Assembly (NCBI GenBank): GCA_902768735.1
Contig: CACXMK010000003.1
Span: 46,870 to 110,869 of the forward strand
From: an uncultured Lachnospiraceae bacterium
GTDB taxonomy: Bacteria; Bacillota; Clostridia; Lachnospirales; Lachnospiraceae
Length of the DNA: 64,000 nucleotides
Direction: 5' to 3'
Shown here: positions 44,950 through 58,377 of the stretch, piece after piece
Numbering within the stretch: the first letter of the stretch is position 1
Layout: every line of letters begins with the position of its first letter
Position numbers and translations under genes: made by a program
The notes under the pieces: generated by a model
What the model was told of the DNA's origin: nothing
The model's input: only the letters and a program-made list of their open reading frames with translations
The model's database searches: none

Positions 44950-46503
44950 TCAGGCGCCTGTCTTTTCATCCGCTTTCTCTTTTTTAGGGATCCTTCCGTA
45001 TAACTTTGCCAGCTGATAGATGCTCCTGCTCAGATCCGGTGACAGGAAATGGGGCTGCAGCCTCCACTTCCAGTTTTCACCGAGTGTTCCGGGGTGGTTG
45101 ATCCTTGCTTCTTTTCCCTTTACAAGATAGTCCTGCAGCGGGATCACACACAGATCCGCCACGGAGCGGTAGGCTTCCCGGATCATATCCCATACGAAAG
45201 TACCGTAATCCGTATTCTCGGAATGGATATATCTTCTTGCAAGATCTCTGTCGTGGTCACTGATCTCCTCGATCCATGCCCTGGTCGTCGTATTGTCGTG
45301 CGTACCGGTATAAACGACACAGTTTTTGATATGGTTATAAGGCAGGTAATAGCTGTACTCCGTCCAGTCGAACGCGTATTGCAGGACCTTCATTCCCGGA
45401 TAACCGGCATCTTCCAGAAGCTTCTCCGTAACCGGAGTGAGCGTTCCGAGGTCCTCAGCAATGATCGGAATGTCGCCGAGATCCTTTTTTAAGTGGTTAA
45501 AGAAATCCATGCCGGGTCCCTTCATGATCTCGCCGTTCTCAGCTGTCTTATCACCGTACGGGACTGCGTAATACTCGGCAAATCCATTGAAATGGTCTAT
45601 GCGCAGGACGTCGTAGAACTCCATATTGCGCTTGATCCTATTGATCCACCATTTGTAGCCGCTCCTCTTGAGCGCCTTCCAGTCGTACAGGGGATTGCCC
45701 CAAAGCTGACCGGTCTTCGAGAAAGCGTCCGGCGCGCAGCCTGCTACGTCGATCGGATCCCCGTTCTTATCAAAACGGAAGATCTCCTTGTGCGCCCAGG
45801 AAGCAGCGCTGTCCATTGCCACATAGAACGGGATATCACCGATGATGCTGATTCCCTTTTCCCTTGCGTAGTTGTGGAGCTTTTCCCAGTGTCTTGAGAA
45901 TTCGTACTGCTGGAAGTAGTAAAACCCCATCTCGTCCGCGAGTTCCTGTTCCGCCTTTGAGAGCGCGGCATGATGGCGCGTCTTGAGTCCTTCCTCCCAG
46001 GACTGCCAGCTCTTTCCCTGCTCTCTCTGCTTTATGGACATATACAGCGCATAGTCTTTGAGCCAGTACGCTTCCTTTTTAAGGAATGCCTTGTATTCGT
46101 CCGCCTGCTGCGAAGCGCCGTTGTGAAGCTTTCCGCCGATGCTGTCCTTGAATCTCTCATACGCCTTTCTGAGAAGCGGATAGCGGTTCTCGTACATCGC
46201 GCCGTAATCCACCTTTTCCGGATCCGAGCCGAACCATACGGACTCACACTCTCCCCATGTGAGCAGTCCGTCGCCGATCAGCTGCTCAAGATCGATAAAA
46301 TAGGGATTTCCCGCAAAAGAGGAGACGGATTGATAGGGGCTGTCCCCGTATCCCGTCTGGCAGAAAGGAAGCACCTGCCACATACTCTGGCCGGATTCCT
46401 TTAAAAAGTCGATGAACGCGTAAGCTTCTCTGTCAAAGCACCCGATCCCGAAACGGGAGGGCAGGGAAAAAACCGGCATCAGAATACCGCACTGTCTCTT
46501 CAT
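44950..46503 (-). CDS. malQ: 4-alpha-glucanotransferase
   Basis: Disproportionates maltodextrins (GH77), 517 residues. Seen: GILMPVFSLPSRFGIG, GDSPYQSVSSFAGNP, the nucleophile Asp in VLRIDHFNGF, the acid/base Glu in IIAEDLGTL, and YTGTHDNTTTRAW. The ATG lies 10 bases after AAAGGA. It is a single gene here, with no other glycogen or maltose gene near it. Confidence 0.96.
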   Translation of the reverse strand: MKRQCGILMPVFSLPSRFGIGCFDREAYAFIDFLKESGQSMWQVLPFCQTGYGDSPYQSVSSFAGNPYFIDLEQLIGDGLLTWGECESVWFGSDPEKVDYGAMYENRYPLLRKAYERFKDSIGGKLHNGASQQADEYKAFLKKEAYWLKDYALYMSIKQREQGKSWQSWEEGLKTRHHAALSKAEQELADEMGFYYFQQYEFSRHWEKLHNYAREKGISIIGDIPFYVAMDSAASWAHKEIFRFDKNGDPIDVAGCAPDAFSKTGQLWGNPLYDWKALKRSGYKWWINRIKRNMEFYDVLRIDHFNGFAEYYAVPYGDKTAENGEIMKGPGMDFFNHLKKDLGDIPIIAEDLGTLTPVTEKLLEDAGYPGMKVLQYAFDWTEYSYYLPYNHIKNCVVYTGTHDNTTTRAWIEEISDHDRDLARRYIHSENTDYGTFVWDMIREAYRSVADLCVIPLQDYLVKGKEARINHPGTLGENWKWRLQPHFLSPDLSRSIYQLAKLYGRIPKKEKADEKTGA

Positions 46504-46583
46504 AAAACTGTTATCCTTTCTATTTTCAAAAAGTTTGTTTGCTGCAAATCCGTTGACCTTAAGTCTGTTCCTTGCAAGCGGAA

Positions 46584-46612
46584 GGAGGATTACCCTTTAC
46601 GAATAATCCTCC
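46584..46612. other. Hairpin between malQ and rubrerythrin genes
   Basis: GGAGGATTA / TAATCCTCC (9-bp stem, 11-base loop) with no T run. It may end or stabilise the rubrerythrin transcript. The 262-base gap shows no gene. Confidence 0.4.
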
Positions 46613-46765
46613 ACCGTAGTAAACGACCTATAGTGCTGAACTGTTCCTTGTTCTTATTTTCAGGTTTTCCTGCCGTCTGTCAGAAAACTGTCAAAAAACA
46701 GGCAATAGGAAAAGCCGCTTTTCTAAATGTATAGCTATGTATAGCTGTGAACAGCTCTCCACCGA

Positions 46766-47326
46766 TCAATAGTTCTCTGCATGAATCTCGAAGTAAGCCT
46801 GAGGATGATCGCAGACAGGACATACATCGGGAGCGCTCGGTCCGACAACGATATGGCCGCAGTTTCCGCATTCCCATACGCGGTCTCCATCCTTGGAGAA
46901 TACAAGCCCGCCTTCGATATTCGCGATCAGCTTGCGATATCTTGCTTCATGCTCTTTCTCGATCTCAGCGACCATCTCAAAGAGGTTCGCGATCTCTGTG
47001 AAGCCTTCTTCTCTTGCATCCTTTGCGAATCCGGGATACATCTCAGTCCACTCGTAGTTCTCTCCGTCCGCTGCGATCTCAAGGTTGTCCTTCGTTTCGT
47101 GCACGCCCTCAAGGATCTTGTACCAGATCTTGGCATGTTCTTTCTCATTGGCTGCTGTCTGCTCGAAGATCTTCGCGATCTGTACATAACCGTCTTTCTT
47201 CGCCTTAGCAGCAAAGTAGGTGTACTTGTTGCGAGCCTGAGACTCGCCTGCAAAAGCTTCCATGAGATTGTCAAACGTCTTTGTTCCAATCAGGTTCTTG
47301 CCCAGTTTTGCATAAATATCTGACAT
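46766..47326 (-). CDS. rbr: Rubrerythrin
   Basis: Peroxide-scavenging non-heme iron protein of anaerobes, 186 residues. The ferritin-like domain has diiron ligands in [20 protein letters not shown] and [10 protein letters not shown]. The C-terminal rubredoxin-like site is ECGNCGHI and PVCDHPQ with CxxC pairs. The ATG follows ATGGAGG. A weak Fur/PerR-like site lies upstream at 47351-47365. Single-gene unit. Confidence 0.96.
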   Translation of the reverse strand: MSDIYAKLGKNLIGTKTFDNLMEAFAGESQARNKYTYFAAKAKKDGYVQIAKIFEQTAANEKEHAKIWYKILEGVHETKDNLEIAADGENYEWTEMYPGFAKDAREEGFTEIANLFEMVAEIEKEHEARYRKLIANIEGGLVFSKDGDRVWECGNCGHIVVGPSAPDVCPVCDHPQAYFEIHAENY

Positions 47327-47350
47327 CTTCGTTCCTCCATAAAGATATGT

Positions 47351-47365
47351 TTGATAATGATAGTG
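47351..47365. promoter_or_regulatory. Possible Fur/PerR-like operator
   Basis: TTGATAATGATAGTG matches the left half of a Fur or PerR box (TGATAATNATTATCA) but the right half is poor. It is 25 bases before the rubrerythrin start, where peroxide control would be expected. Confidence 0.25.
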
Positions 47366-47433
47366 TTACCTTGCATCTTAGTCATAGTGTAGCACAATTC
47401 TCATTTCAGATATAGTATTTTTGTGAGATTTGT

Positions 47434-48048
47434 TTACTGCGTTCTCCAAAGCTGGGCAAGAGTACATCCAAGGACCGCACCTATCAGACAGCCTGTCGTA
47501 TTGCTGATGATATCGTCCACCTGAAAATATCCCAGATGCCAGCGGAGCTGCGCGTATTCCGTTGCGCAGCTGCACAGAAATCCGACAAGCGTACAGGCCG
47601 GAATACTGTACCGCATTGGCCTTATCAGAAACGGCAGAAGGTACCCCATTGGAATGTAAAGAAGAATGTTGAGGAACACCTCTCTTGCCGCCGTAAAGCT
47701 GCCTATATGAATATGCCGAAGCGTTTCATCGACTCCCTTCGGCAGCATCCTCAAAGTCTCTTTCAGTCCGTAATCGAGATAAAAGGCCTGTCTGTAACTG
47801 CCAAAAGCCGGCAGCGCCGTAAATGTTCCCGGCTGTCTGTTCAGGATCGTAAAACTCAGGTTCCCGATAAGATAAATAGCAAAAACAATCAGGGCCGTCC
47901 CTCTCACAAGCGGCTTCCATCTGAGCATACACAAAAACACCGGCAGCATTACAACCGTCGCGAGGACGATCATGGCTATTGCCCTGTCCTCCTCAGAAAA
48001 CAGGATCCCGGCAAAATACTCCGCTTTTGAGATCCATTCATACATCAT
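47434..48048 (-). CDS. VanZ-family membrane protein
   Basis: A 204-residue membrane protein with about five helices. VanZ marks: NLSFTILNRQPG, NILLYIPMGYLLPFL, and CATEYAQLRWHLGYFQVDDIISNTTGC near the C-terminus. The ATG at 48048, 8 bases after AAAGGA, is chosen over the TTG at 48066. VanZ relatives are linked to teicoplanin resistance, but most genomic copies, including this lone one, have no proven role. Confidence 0.87.
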   Translation of the reverse strand: MMYEWISKAEYFAGILFSEEDRAIAMIVLATVVMLPVFLCMLRWKPLVRGTALIVFAIYLIGNLSFTILNRQPGTFTALPAFGSYRQAFYLDYGLKETLRMLPKGVDETLRHIHIGSFTAAREVFLNILLYIPMGYLLPFLIRPMRYSIPACTLVGFLCSCATEYAQLRWHLGYFQVDDIISNTTGCLIGAVLGCTLAQLWRTQ

Positions 48049-48222
48049 ATCGCACATCCTTTCCAAGTCTTTTCCGGATTCAGACTTATTCCGGTTTTTC
48101 CCTACTTAAAGTCTTGCATAAAAAATGCCTGCAAGTCAAACCGGCTTACAGGCAAAAATATGACAGATATCTTACGTTTTTCTGACTTTTAAAATGATAT
48201 GGAACCATACCCTCATTATGGC

Positions 48223-48867
48223 CTACTCCCTGTTCTGCTCAAAACGCATCCAGCCATACAGGACGCCTACGGACCCCAGCATCAGGATGCCCCAGAAATT
48301 CGGATCCGAAAGATCGGCTGTTTTCGCAGATCTGGTCTTCTGCGTCGTTGTGCTGGTCCTCGCCGGCATGGATTTCGAAATCTTTGTGGTTACGACCGTA
48401 GCGACGATCGTTCCTTCTCCATGTTTTCCCTGTTCCTCAGCTTTTTTTGCGTCGATCTCCTCTTGTCCGCTCCTTCCGACAGGCAGCGGATCATGTATAT
48501 TGATGATCCTGTAGCCCTCGACGTCGGATCCAATGATCGTTTCCGTGTATCCCTCCACTCTCTCTTCAACGACCGAGTAGGACTGTCTCTCTCCGTCCTG
48601 ATAGACAGCCATTTCATGAAAGGACCCGCTCCAGCCGTTTTCTTCGCTGAGCGTGAGCATTCTTCCAGCCTCTTTTCCGTTCGCGTAAAGTGTCACGACG
48701 ACACGGTCAGGCCTTGTTCCATCCCTGTTCTCCTCGTCATCCCACTCGCAGCTGACCTCAACATTGATCTGCGTCTGTGTCTGCGCCGCGCTGGCACTCT
48801 GTCCCGCTATCATAATCAGGAACAGTACCGCCGGCAGAAATCTTATGATCCTGTGTATGGCACTCAT
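48223..48867 (-). CDS. Small surface protein with Cna_B-type domain
   Basis: A 214-residue exported protein. Signal peptide 1-27 ends ASA. Residues 33-110 form a Cna_B-like (SpaA) beta-sandwich (VEVSCEWDDEENRDGTRP, VVVTLYANGKEAGRML, SYSVVEERVEGYTE). After a Lys/Glu/Thr linker comes KTADLSDP followed by a membrane helix and RFEQNRE. That end resembles a degraded sortase signal, so the protein may stay in the membrane rather than being wall-linked. No sortase gene is in the window. The ATG lies 7 bases after GAGGGAG. Confidence 0.78.
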   Translation of the reverse strand: MSAIHRIIRFLPAVLFLIMIAGQSASAAQTQTQINVEVSCEWDDEENRDGTRPDRVVVTLYANGKEAGRMLTLSEENGWSGSFHEMAVYQDGERQSYSVVEERVEGYTETIIGSDVEGYRIINIHDPLPVGRSGQEEIDAKKAEEQGKHGEGTIVATVVTTKISKSMPARTSTTTQKTRSAKTADLSDPNFWGILMLGSVGVLYGWMRFEQNRE

Positions 48868-49121
48868 TTCTTAACTCCCTCAAATGATAAAAATGCAAGT
48901 AACAAAAAAGCAAGTTCTAAAAGTCAACTGATAAATACACTATACTTATGATACATATTTTACTATTTTATTACGTTTTTGTAAATATTATTATCAATAA
49001 TAATGCGTATAATTAATATATTTTTACAAATATTAAGCAAATTAACAGTGGAAATTCTGACAACATTCCATTACAATTTATAAGGTTTAGGTTTAGCAAA
49101 AACGAAGGAAAGAGAGGACTT

Positions 49122-52334
<3,213 letters not shown>

Positions 52335-52373
52335 TCGCGGCATGCCTTACAGTGAAATAAACAAATAAGTATC

Positions 52374-52405
52374 GGAGCTGATCCTTGGTCACGAGGATCA
52401 GCTCC
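52374..52405. other. Hairpin downstream of carB
   Basis: Perfect 12-bp stem GGAGCTGATCCT / AGGATCAGCTCC with an 8-base loop, no T run. It may end carB weakly or regulate the next promoter, which it overlaps. Confidence 0.5.
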
Positions 52406-52413
52406 GGTATTAT
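52385..52413 (+). promoter_or_regulatory. Possible promoter of the MBOAT gene
   Basis: TTGGTC, 17 bases, TATTAT, 39 bases before the start. It lies within the hairpin arm, so promoter and hairpin may interfere. Confidence 0.4.
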
Positions 52414-52452
52414 ACTTTAAACATTGAACGATCAAAAACCGGAGTTATACGA

Positions 52453-53907
52453 ATGCTCTTTTCTTCCATCAGATATTTGGTTTTTTTGACCATCACTGTT
52501 CTTTTATATTATTTGATCCCCCACCGTTTTCGCTTGATCCTTTTGTTAGCATCAAGTTTTTATTTTTATGCTTCATGGAATCCCCGCTCTATTATCTGGC
52601 TCCTGATCATTACAGCAGCTTCTTTTATTGCAGGCTTTCTTCTGTCGCGCACGGAAGATGGCAGGAAAAGAAAAATGATCACCGTGATCAGTGCCGGGGG
52701 CATTATATCAATTCTGTTGGTTTTTAAATACCTCAGCTTTTTCCTGAAGCAGTTTTTCAGTGTTGCGGATATTATGGGGATCACTTCTTTGTCCGCATTA
52801 AAAAGCAGTGCTGACAGTTTGTCGTTTGCGGCTCCCATTGGTATTTCGTTTTATACATTCATGGCATTAAGCTATGTTTTTGATGTTTCAAGAAGAAAGA
52901 TCACGCCGAGCGGCAATATCGGGCATTATACTTTTTCGATCGCATTTTTCCCCCATCTTTTGGAGGGTCCTATCGATCGTCCCGGTGATCTTCTGCAGCA
53001 GATTGCCCAAAAGCATAATTTTGATTATGACAGCTTTTGCCACGGACTCGCCCTTTTTCTTTTCGGCGCCTTTAAGAAAGTTGTGATCGCAGACCGCCTG
53101 GCTCTTCTTGTCGACACTGTCTTCAACAATGTAAACGATTATACCGGACAGGCCTTTTGGGTCGCTTCCGTTTTTTATACCTTTCAGATCTACTGTGATT
53201 TTTCCGGTTATACGGACATGGCACTCGGCAGTGCGGAACTGTTGGGGTTCAAACTGACTGAGAACTTTAAAAGGCCTTATCTTGCAACATCGATCTCTGA
53301 TTTTTGGCGCAGATGGCATATCTCCCTGTCAAGATGGTTCAGGGATTATATCTACATTCCACTGGGCGGAAATCGCTGTTCAGAGACAAGATGGGCTATA
53401 AATGTGCTGGTCGTTTTTCTCATCAGCGGACTGTGGCACGGTGCCTCCTGGACTTTTATTTTCTGGGGCCTTTTTCATGGCCTCTGCCAGGTGATCGGAA
53501 AATACAAGAGTAGAATATCATCGCGTATTTTCCATAATGAGACTCTTCCCCTGAAGATTTTCAGGATCCTGGTCACTTTTATGATCGTAAATATTTTGTG
53601 GGTCCTGTTCAGAGCGAATTCCTTCCATGATTTCCTCGTGATCTGCAAGCGCTCCTTTTCTCTTTCACCGGATTTCAGCATTTTCAAGCTCGGCGCCGGT
53701 AAAGGGGACGTCCTGCTGAGCCTTCTTCTTATTGCTTTCGTAATCCTGACAGATGTGATCAGCGAACTCAAAGGAGGTTACCGCTTCCTCCAGGGATTCC
53801 CGGTAATTGTCCGCCGCGGCCTTTATATGATCTGTATCTTTACTATTCTTTTATTCGGGATTTACGGCTCATTGTCCGCCGACTCATTTATTTACTTTAC
53901 TTTTTGA
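52453..53907 (+). CDS. MBOAT O-acyltransferase (AlgI/DltB-like)
   Basis: Membrane-bound O-acyltransferase of 484 residues with about 10-11 helices. Marks: FFPHLLEGPIDRP, FYTFQIYCDFSGYTDMALG, SISDFWRRWHISLSRWFRDY and the catalytic His in ISGLWHGASW. It moves acyl groups from the cytosol side to outer-face polymers. The next gene encodes a matching extracytoplasmic protein, as in alginate or teichoic-acid acylation pairs. The target glycan is unknown. The ATG lies 8 bases after GGAG. Confidence 0.93.
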   Translation: MLFSSIRYLVFLTITVLLYYLIPHRFRLILLLASSFYFYASWNPRSIIWLLIITAASFIAGFLLSRTEDGRKRKMITVISAGGIISILLVFKYLSFFLKQFFSVADIMGITSLSALKSSADSLSFAAPIGISFYTFMALSYVFDVSRRKITPSGNIGHYTFSIAFFPHLLEGPIDRPGDLLQQIAQKHNFDYDSFCHGLALFLFGAFKKVVIADRLALLVDTVFNNVNDYTGQAFWVASVFYTFQIYCDFSGYTDMALGSAELLGFKLTENFKRPYLATSISDFWRRWHISLSRWFRDYIYIPLGGNRCSETRWAINVLVVFLISGLWHGASWTFIFWGLFHGLCQVIGKYKSRISSRIFHNETLPLKIFRILVTFMIVNILWVLFRANSFHDFLVICKRSFSLSPDFSIFKLGAGKGDVLLSLLLIAFVILTDVISELKGGYRFLQGFPVIVRRGLYMICIFTILLFGIYGSLSADSFIYFTF

Positions 53908-53946
53908 CATAAAGCTCATGGCTTAGTGTTTATAAACGGAGGTGCC

Positions 53947-55515
53947 ATGAAAAGACTATTACGGGATGGAATTCTGTTTCTCCTGGCTTTTTTGATCCTG
54001 TTTCATTTTATAGACAGATGGACGTTTGATCCTTCTGACACTTCTTCAACTTGGAAATGGATCCAGGAAGAGCACGACGAACCAATTGATATCCTGATCA
54101 TGGGAAACTCTCATGCTTTTTGCGATATCAATCCCACGATCATAAATCAGTCTATGGACCTGAATACAATGATCTTGGGTTCTAACTCCCAGCCGATGGA
54201 TCAGACCTATGAAAACCTGAGGATTCTCCTTCATTACGTCCATCCGAAAGTGATCCTGCTGGAGGCAAATACTCTGGCGATCACGACGGACACTCTTTAC
54301 GGAGGCGGCAACGAAGGACGTCTGTACTCCAATTTCGACAGCATCGAGAACCCTTTTTACAGATTAAGTGCCATCATCCATACAATTAAAAATTACCAGA
54401 AGTGGCCGGAAGCCTTTTCCCAGCTTCTGCGCCCCACAAATACCTGGACAAGATTTGACGATCATACGGTTGATCCCGATGACACGGAGAGCAGGGTCAA
54501 TTTCCTGCTCGGCTATCACCCAAGGCATAACATCATCAAATACTCTGTTATTGAACCTGCCGAGGTTGAACAGAAGCTCATCGAACAGCGCGATAAAGGA
54601 AATACGCTCAAGAATCCGGGTTCTATTGACGCGCTGCACAAGTTCCTTGATCTTGCTGAGAAGGAAGATATTCCTGTCTATATCGTCAAGACGCCGATCC
54701 TGTATTACAAAAACGAATTGCCGCAGATCGCCAATATTGTTGAAGAGCTGTTAAAAACCGAAACAGCGATCAAAGGATATCGCAATTTCAGTGAACAAAT
54801 GACCCTTATCGGTATAGAACATAATGATTTCAGTGATGAGGGACATCTGAATCGTGACGGCGCCAACAAATTTACTTTGAGCCTTACCGAATGGCTCAGC
54901 GAGGAGCTCGGCATTCCCTATGATCTTACAAAAGTGACCGGCGTCATGGGGGAATCCTACGAGGAACTGCCTGACGGAAAATACAGATACACGGTTAATC
55001 TTATGGATAATACGCTGATCAAGTTCATCACCAAAGATGAAAATGACGCAGTCACTTTTGAAACAGAATACACAGATGTCAACTATATTGATATTCCCCG
55101 CGTATCTTCCAAAAACAAGCTGTTTTACAGGATCTGTTCAAAACAGGGCGTCTCCGGACGTGAGTATCCTTTCGAGCAGATGGAATATCCCTTTATGCAC
55201 GATGAAGGCATCTTATCCGGTTTTACAGTGGATAATTTCACCGTAACGCAGACAGACAATGTTTTTAAGATAGTGAACACTTATGAAGAAAACAAAGTGA
55301 AATACTCGTGGTATGTAAAGAAGGGCAAGAATGTGATCGAGAAAACGCAGTACTCAGAAGACAGCGCTTCTTTTGAGTATACGTTCAAAGATCCCGGAGA
55401 ATATACGGTATTGTGCTACGTAAAACTTGTGAGCGATCCATCTGAGTCCAAATCAGAACAGGCGATCACAGTGACTGTGACAAAAGGCGGTAAGGTGACT
55501 TATACGATTCCCTGA
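53947..55515 (+). CDS. SGNH-like acylation partner with C-terminal beta domain
   Basis: Membrane-anchored protein of 522 residues. The ATG at 53947 is 5 bases after GGAGG. An N-terminal helix (about 7-22) anchors it. Residues 40-320 look like the SGNH/AlgX-J or DUF1574 group: ILIMGNSHAFCDINP, and a D..H pair in FSDEGHLNRDGANKF. The C-terminal part (about 340-522) has beta-rich PKD/Ig-like strands (SWYVKKGKN, FKDPGEYTVLCYVKL). It probably takes acyl groups from the MBOAT protein to a surface polymer (inference). It lies 39 bp after that gene. Confidence 0.78.
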   Translation: MKRLLRDGILFLLAFLILFHFIDRWTFDPSDTSSTWKWIQEEHDEPIDILIMGNSHAFCDINPTIINQSMDLNTMILGSNSQPMDQTYENLRILLHYVHPKVILLEANTLAITTDTLYGGGNEGRLYSNFDSIENPFYRLSAIIHTIKNYQKWPEAFSQLLRPTNTWTRFDDHTVDPDDTESRVNFLLGYHPRHNIIKYSVIEPAEVEQKLIEQRDKGNTLKNPGSIDALHKFLDLAEKEDIPVYIVKTPILYYKNELPQIANIVEELLKTETAIKGYRNFSEQMTLIGIEHNDFSDEGHLNRDGANKFTLSLTEWLSEELGIPYDLTKVTGVMGESYEELPDGKYRYTVNLMDNTLIKFITKDENDAVTFETEYTDVNYIDIPRVSSKNKLFYRICSKQGVSGREYPFEQMEYPFMHDEGILSGFTVDNFTVTQTDNVFKIVNTYEENKVKYSWYVKKGKNVIEKTQYSEDSASFEYTFKDPGEYTVLCYVKLVSDPSESKSEQAITVTVTKGGKVTYTIP

Positions 55516-55553
55516 TCATTCAGAATCTACATGGATGGATCCTGCAACAAGGC

Positions 55554-55593
55554 AAAAAAGTGCCGGACTTCGAAAGAAGTCCGGCACTTTTTT
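55554..55593. terminator. Shared bidirectional terminator
   Basis: AAAAAAGTGCCGGACTTC pairs with GAAGTCCGGCACTTTTTT across a GAAA tetraloop. It ends both the plus-strand acylation pair and the minus-strand ATP synthase operon. Confidence 0.95.
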
Positions 55594-55602
55594 ATGCTCT
55601 TA

Positions 55603-56016
55603 TCAATTATAATGATGATTTGCGCTGTTGATCCTGACAAGCGCTCTGTAGAGTTTCGCTTCGGCACTCACCCTTGCGATCTCCTCCAGGTTGCTTTCCG
55701 CCAGCCTTTCCTCCGCTTTCTTCTTCGCGGCAAGGGCTCTCTCCAAATCGATGTCCTCGCTCCATTCCCATGTCGTCGGAATAACGCGGCAATGGTTGTT
55801 CATCATGGAGAGCATGCCGCCGATACAAGCTGCATGCCGCTCCGTGCCGTCTTCCATGGTCACCGTGCAAGTGCCCATTCCGATCGCGGTCACATAGTTC
55901 ATATGCCTCGCGAGAATAGCAAGATCACCATGTATGGTGCGCAGTTTGATCCGCTGCACCTCTCCGTCATATTCAAGGCCATCCATTGAGACGACCTGTA
56001 ACCGGAAGGTTGCCAT
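55603..56016 (-). CDS. atpC: ATP synthase epsilon subunit
   Basis: Last gene of the operon. 137 residues: the beta-sandwich with FRLQVVSMDGLEYDGEVQRI, GDLAILARHMNYVTAIG and GGMLSMMNNHCRVIPTT, followed by the C-terminal two-helix region (LERALAAKKKAEERLAES). It links the gamma stalk to the c ring and can inhibit hydrolysis. The ATG follows GGGAGG. Confidence 0.95.
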   Translation of the reverse strand: MATFRLQVVSMDGLEYDGEVQRIKLRTIHGDLAILARHMNYVTAIGMGTCTVTMEDGTERHAACIGGMLSMMNNHCRVIPTTWEWSEDIDLERALAAKKKAEERLAESNLEEIARVSAEAKLYRALVRINSANHHYN

Positions 56017-56043
56017 AGCGTCTTCCTCCCTTCCTCTCCGTAA

Positions 56044-57462
<1,419 letters not shown>

Positions 57463-58347
57463 TTACATATTCCCTTCTGCGCCGGCCACGATCTCCGTGA
57501 TCTCCTGTGTGATGCTCGCCTGCCTCGCTCTGTTGTAGAACAGGCTCAGCTTTTCGATCATTTCCCCGGCATTGTCCGTTGCCGCTTCCATCGCAGTACG
57601 TCTCGCCGCCAGTTCACTTGCCACCGATACATTAATACTGGTGTACAGAAGACCCGCCAGGTACTCGGGTACGATCGCGTTAAAAACGGTTTCACTGTCA
57701 GGTTCATAAAGAATCAGATTGCGTACAGGCTTTTTTGCCTCCCCTGTCTCTTCACCTTCCGCTTCCTCCAGCTCGAAATCGGCAAGGGGAAGAAGTGAAG
57801 AGGAACGGGGCGTCTGCGTCATCATCGATACGAAGTCCGTATAGCACAGAAGAACGTGTCCGAATTTTCCTTTGGAATAAGCGTCACAGATAAGCTTGGA
57901 GATGCCGAAGCAATCGGAGACGCTGATCTTCGCGACTTCCGAATACTCTTCGGTCAGGATTTCCACGCCGCGCGAGCGAAAGTAATCCACCGACTTCTTT
58001 CCAATCGGCAATACCATGTAGTCACGGTCTTTCGTCTCGCCCTCCATGAACTTGAACAGGTTGGAATTGTATCCGCCCGCAAGTCCTCTGTCACCCGCGA
58101 TCACAACATAGAGCCACTTGTCATTCTCGACCTGCTTCGTATAAGGGGACTGGAAATCCGTGTTTCCTTTAGCGATATCGATCAGCGTTTCCCTCATGAT
58201 CTGGAAATATGGTTTACTCTGATCTGCCCTATCCTTAGCTTTACGAAGTTTGGAGGCCGCGACTAGCTGCATGGCCTTTGTGATCTGCATAGTGTTCTGG
58301 ACGCTCTTGATCCGGAGTTTTACAGCTTTCATATTGGCAGCTGCCAT
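57463..58347 (-). CDS. atpG: ATP synthase gamma subunit
   Basis: Central rotor stalk, 294 residues. N-terminal helix MKAVKLRIKSVQNTMQITKAMQLVAASKLRKA, RGLAGGYNSNLFK motif, and the C-terminal helix LSLFYNRARQASITQEITEIVAGAEG. An insert with acidic residues (EEAEGEETGEAKK, about 195-210) is longer than in E. coli. The ATG follows GGAGGG. Confidence 0.96.
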   Translation of the reverse strand: MAAANMKAVKLRIKSVQNTMQITKAMQLVAASKLRKAKDRADQSKPYFQIMRETLIDIAKGNTDFQSPYTKQVENDKWLYVVIAGDRGLAGGYNSNLFKFMEGETKDRDYMVLPIGKKSVDYFRSRGVEILTEEYSEVAKISVSDCFGISKLICDAYSKGKFGHVLLCYTDFVSMMTQTPRSSSLLPLADFELEEAEGEETGEAKKPVRNLILYEPDSETVFNAIVPEYLAGLLYTSINVSVASELAARRTAMEAATDNAGEMIEKLSLFYNRARQASITQEITEIVAGAEGNM

Positions 58348-58377
58348 ATCATTTGCCCTCCGTTATCTATGCATCTG

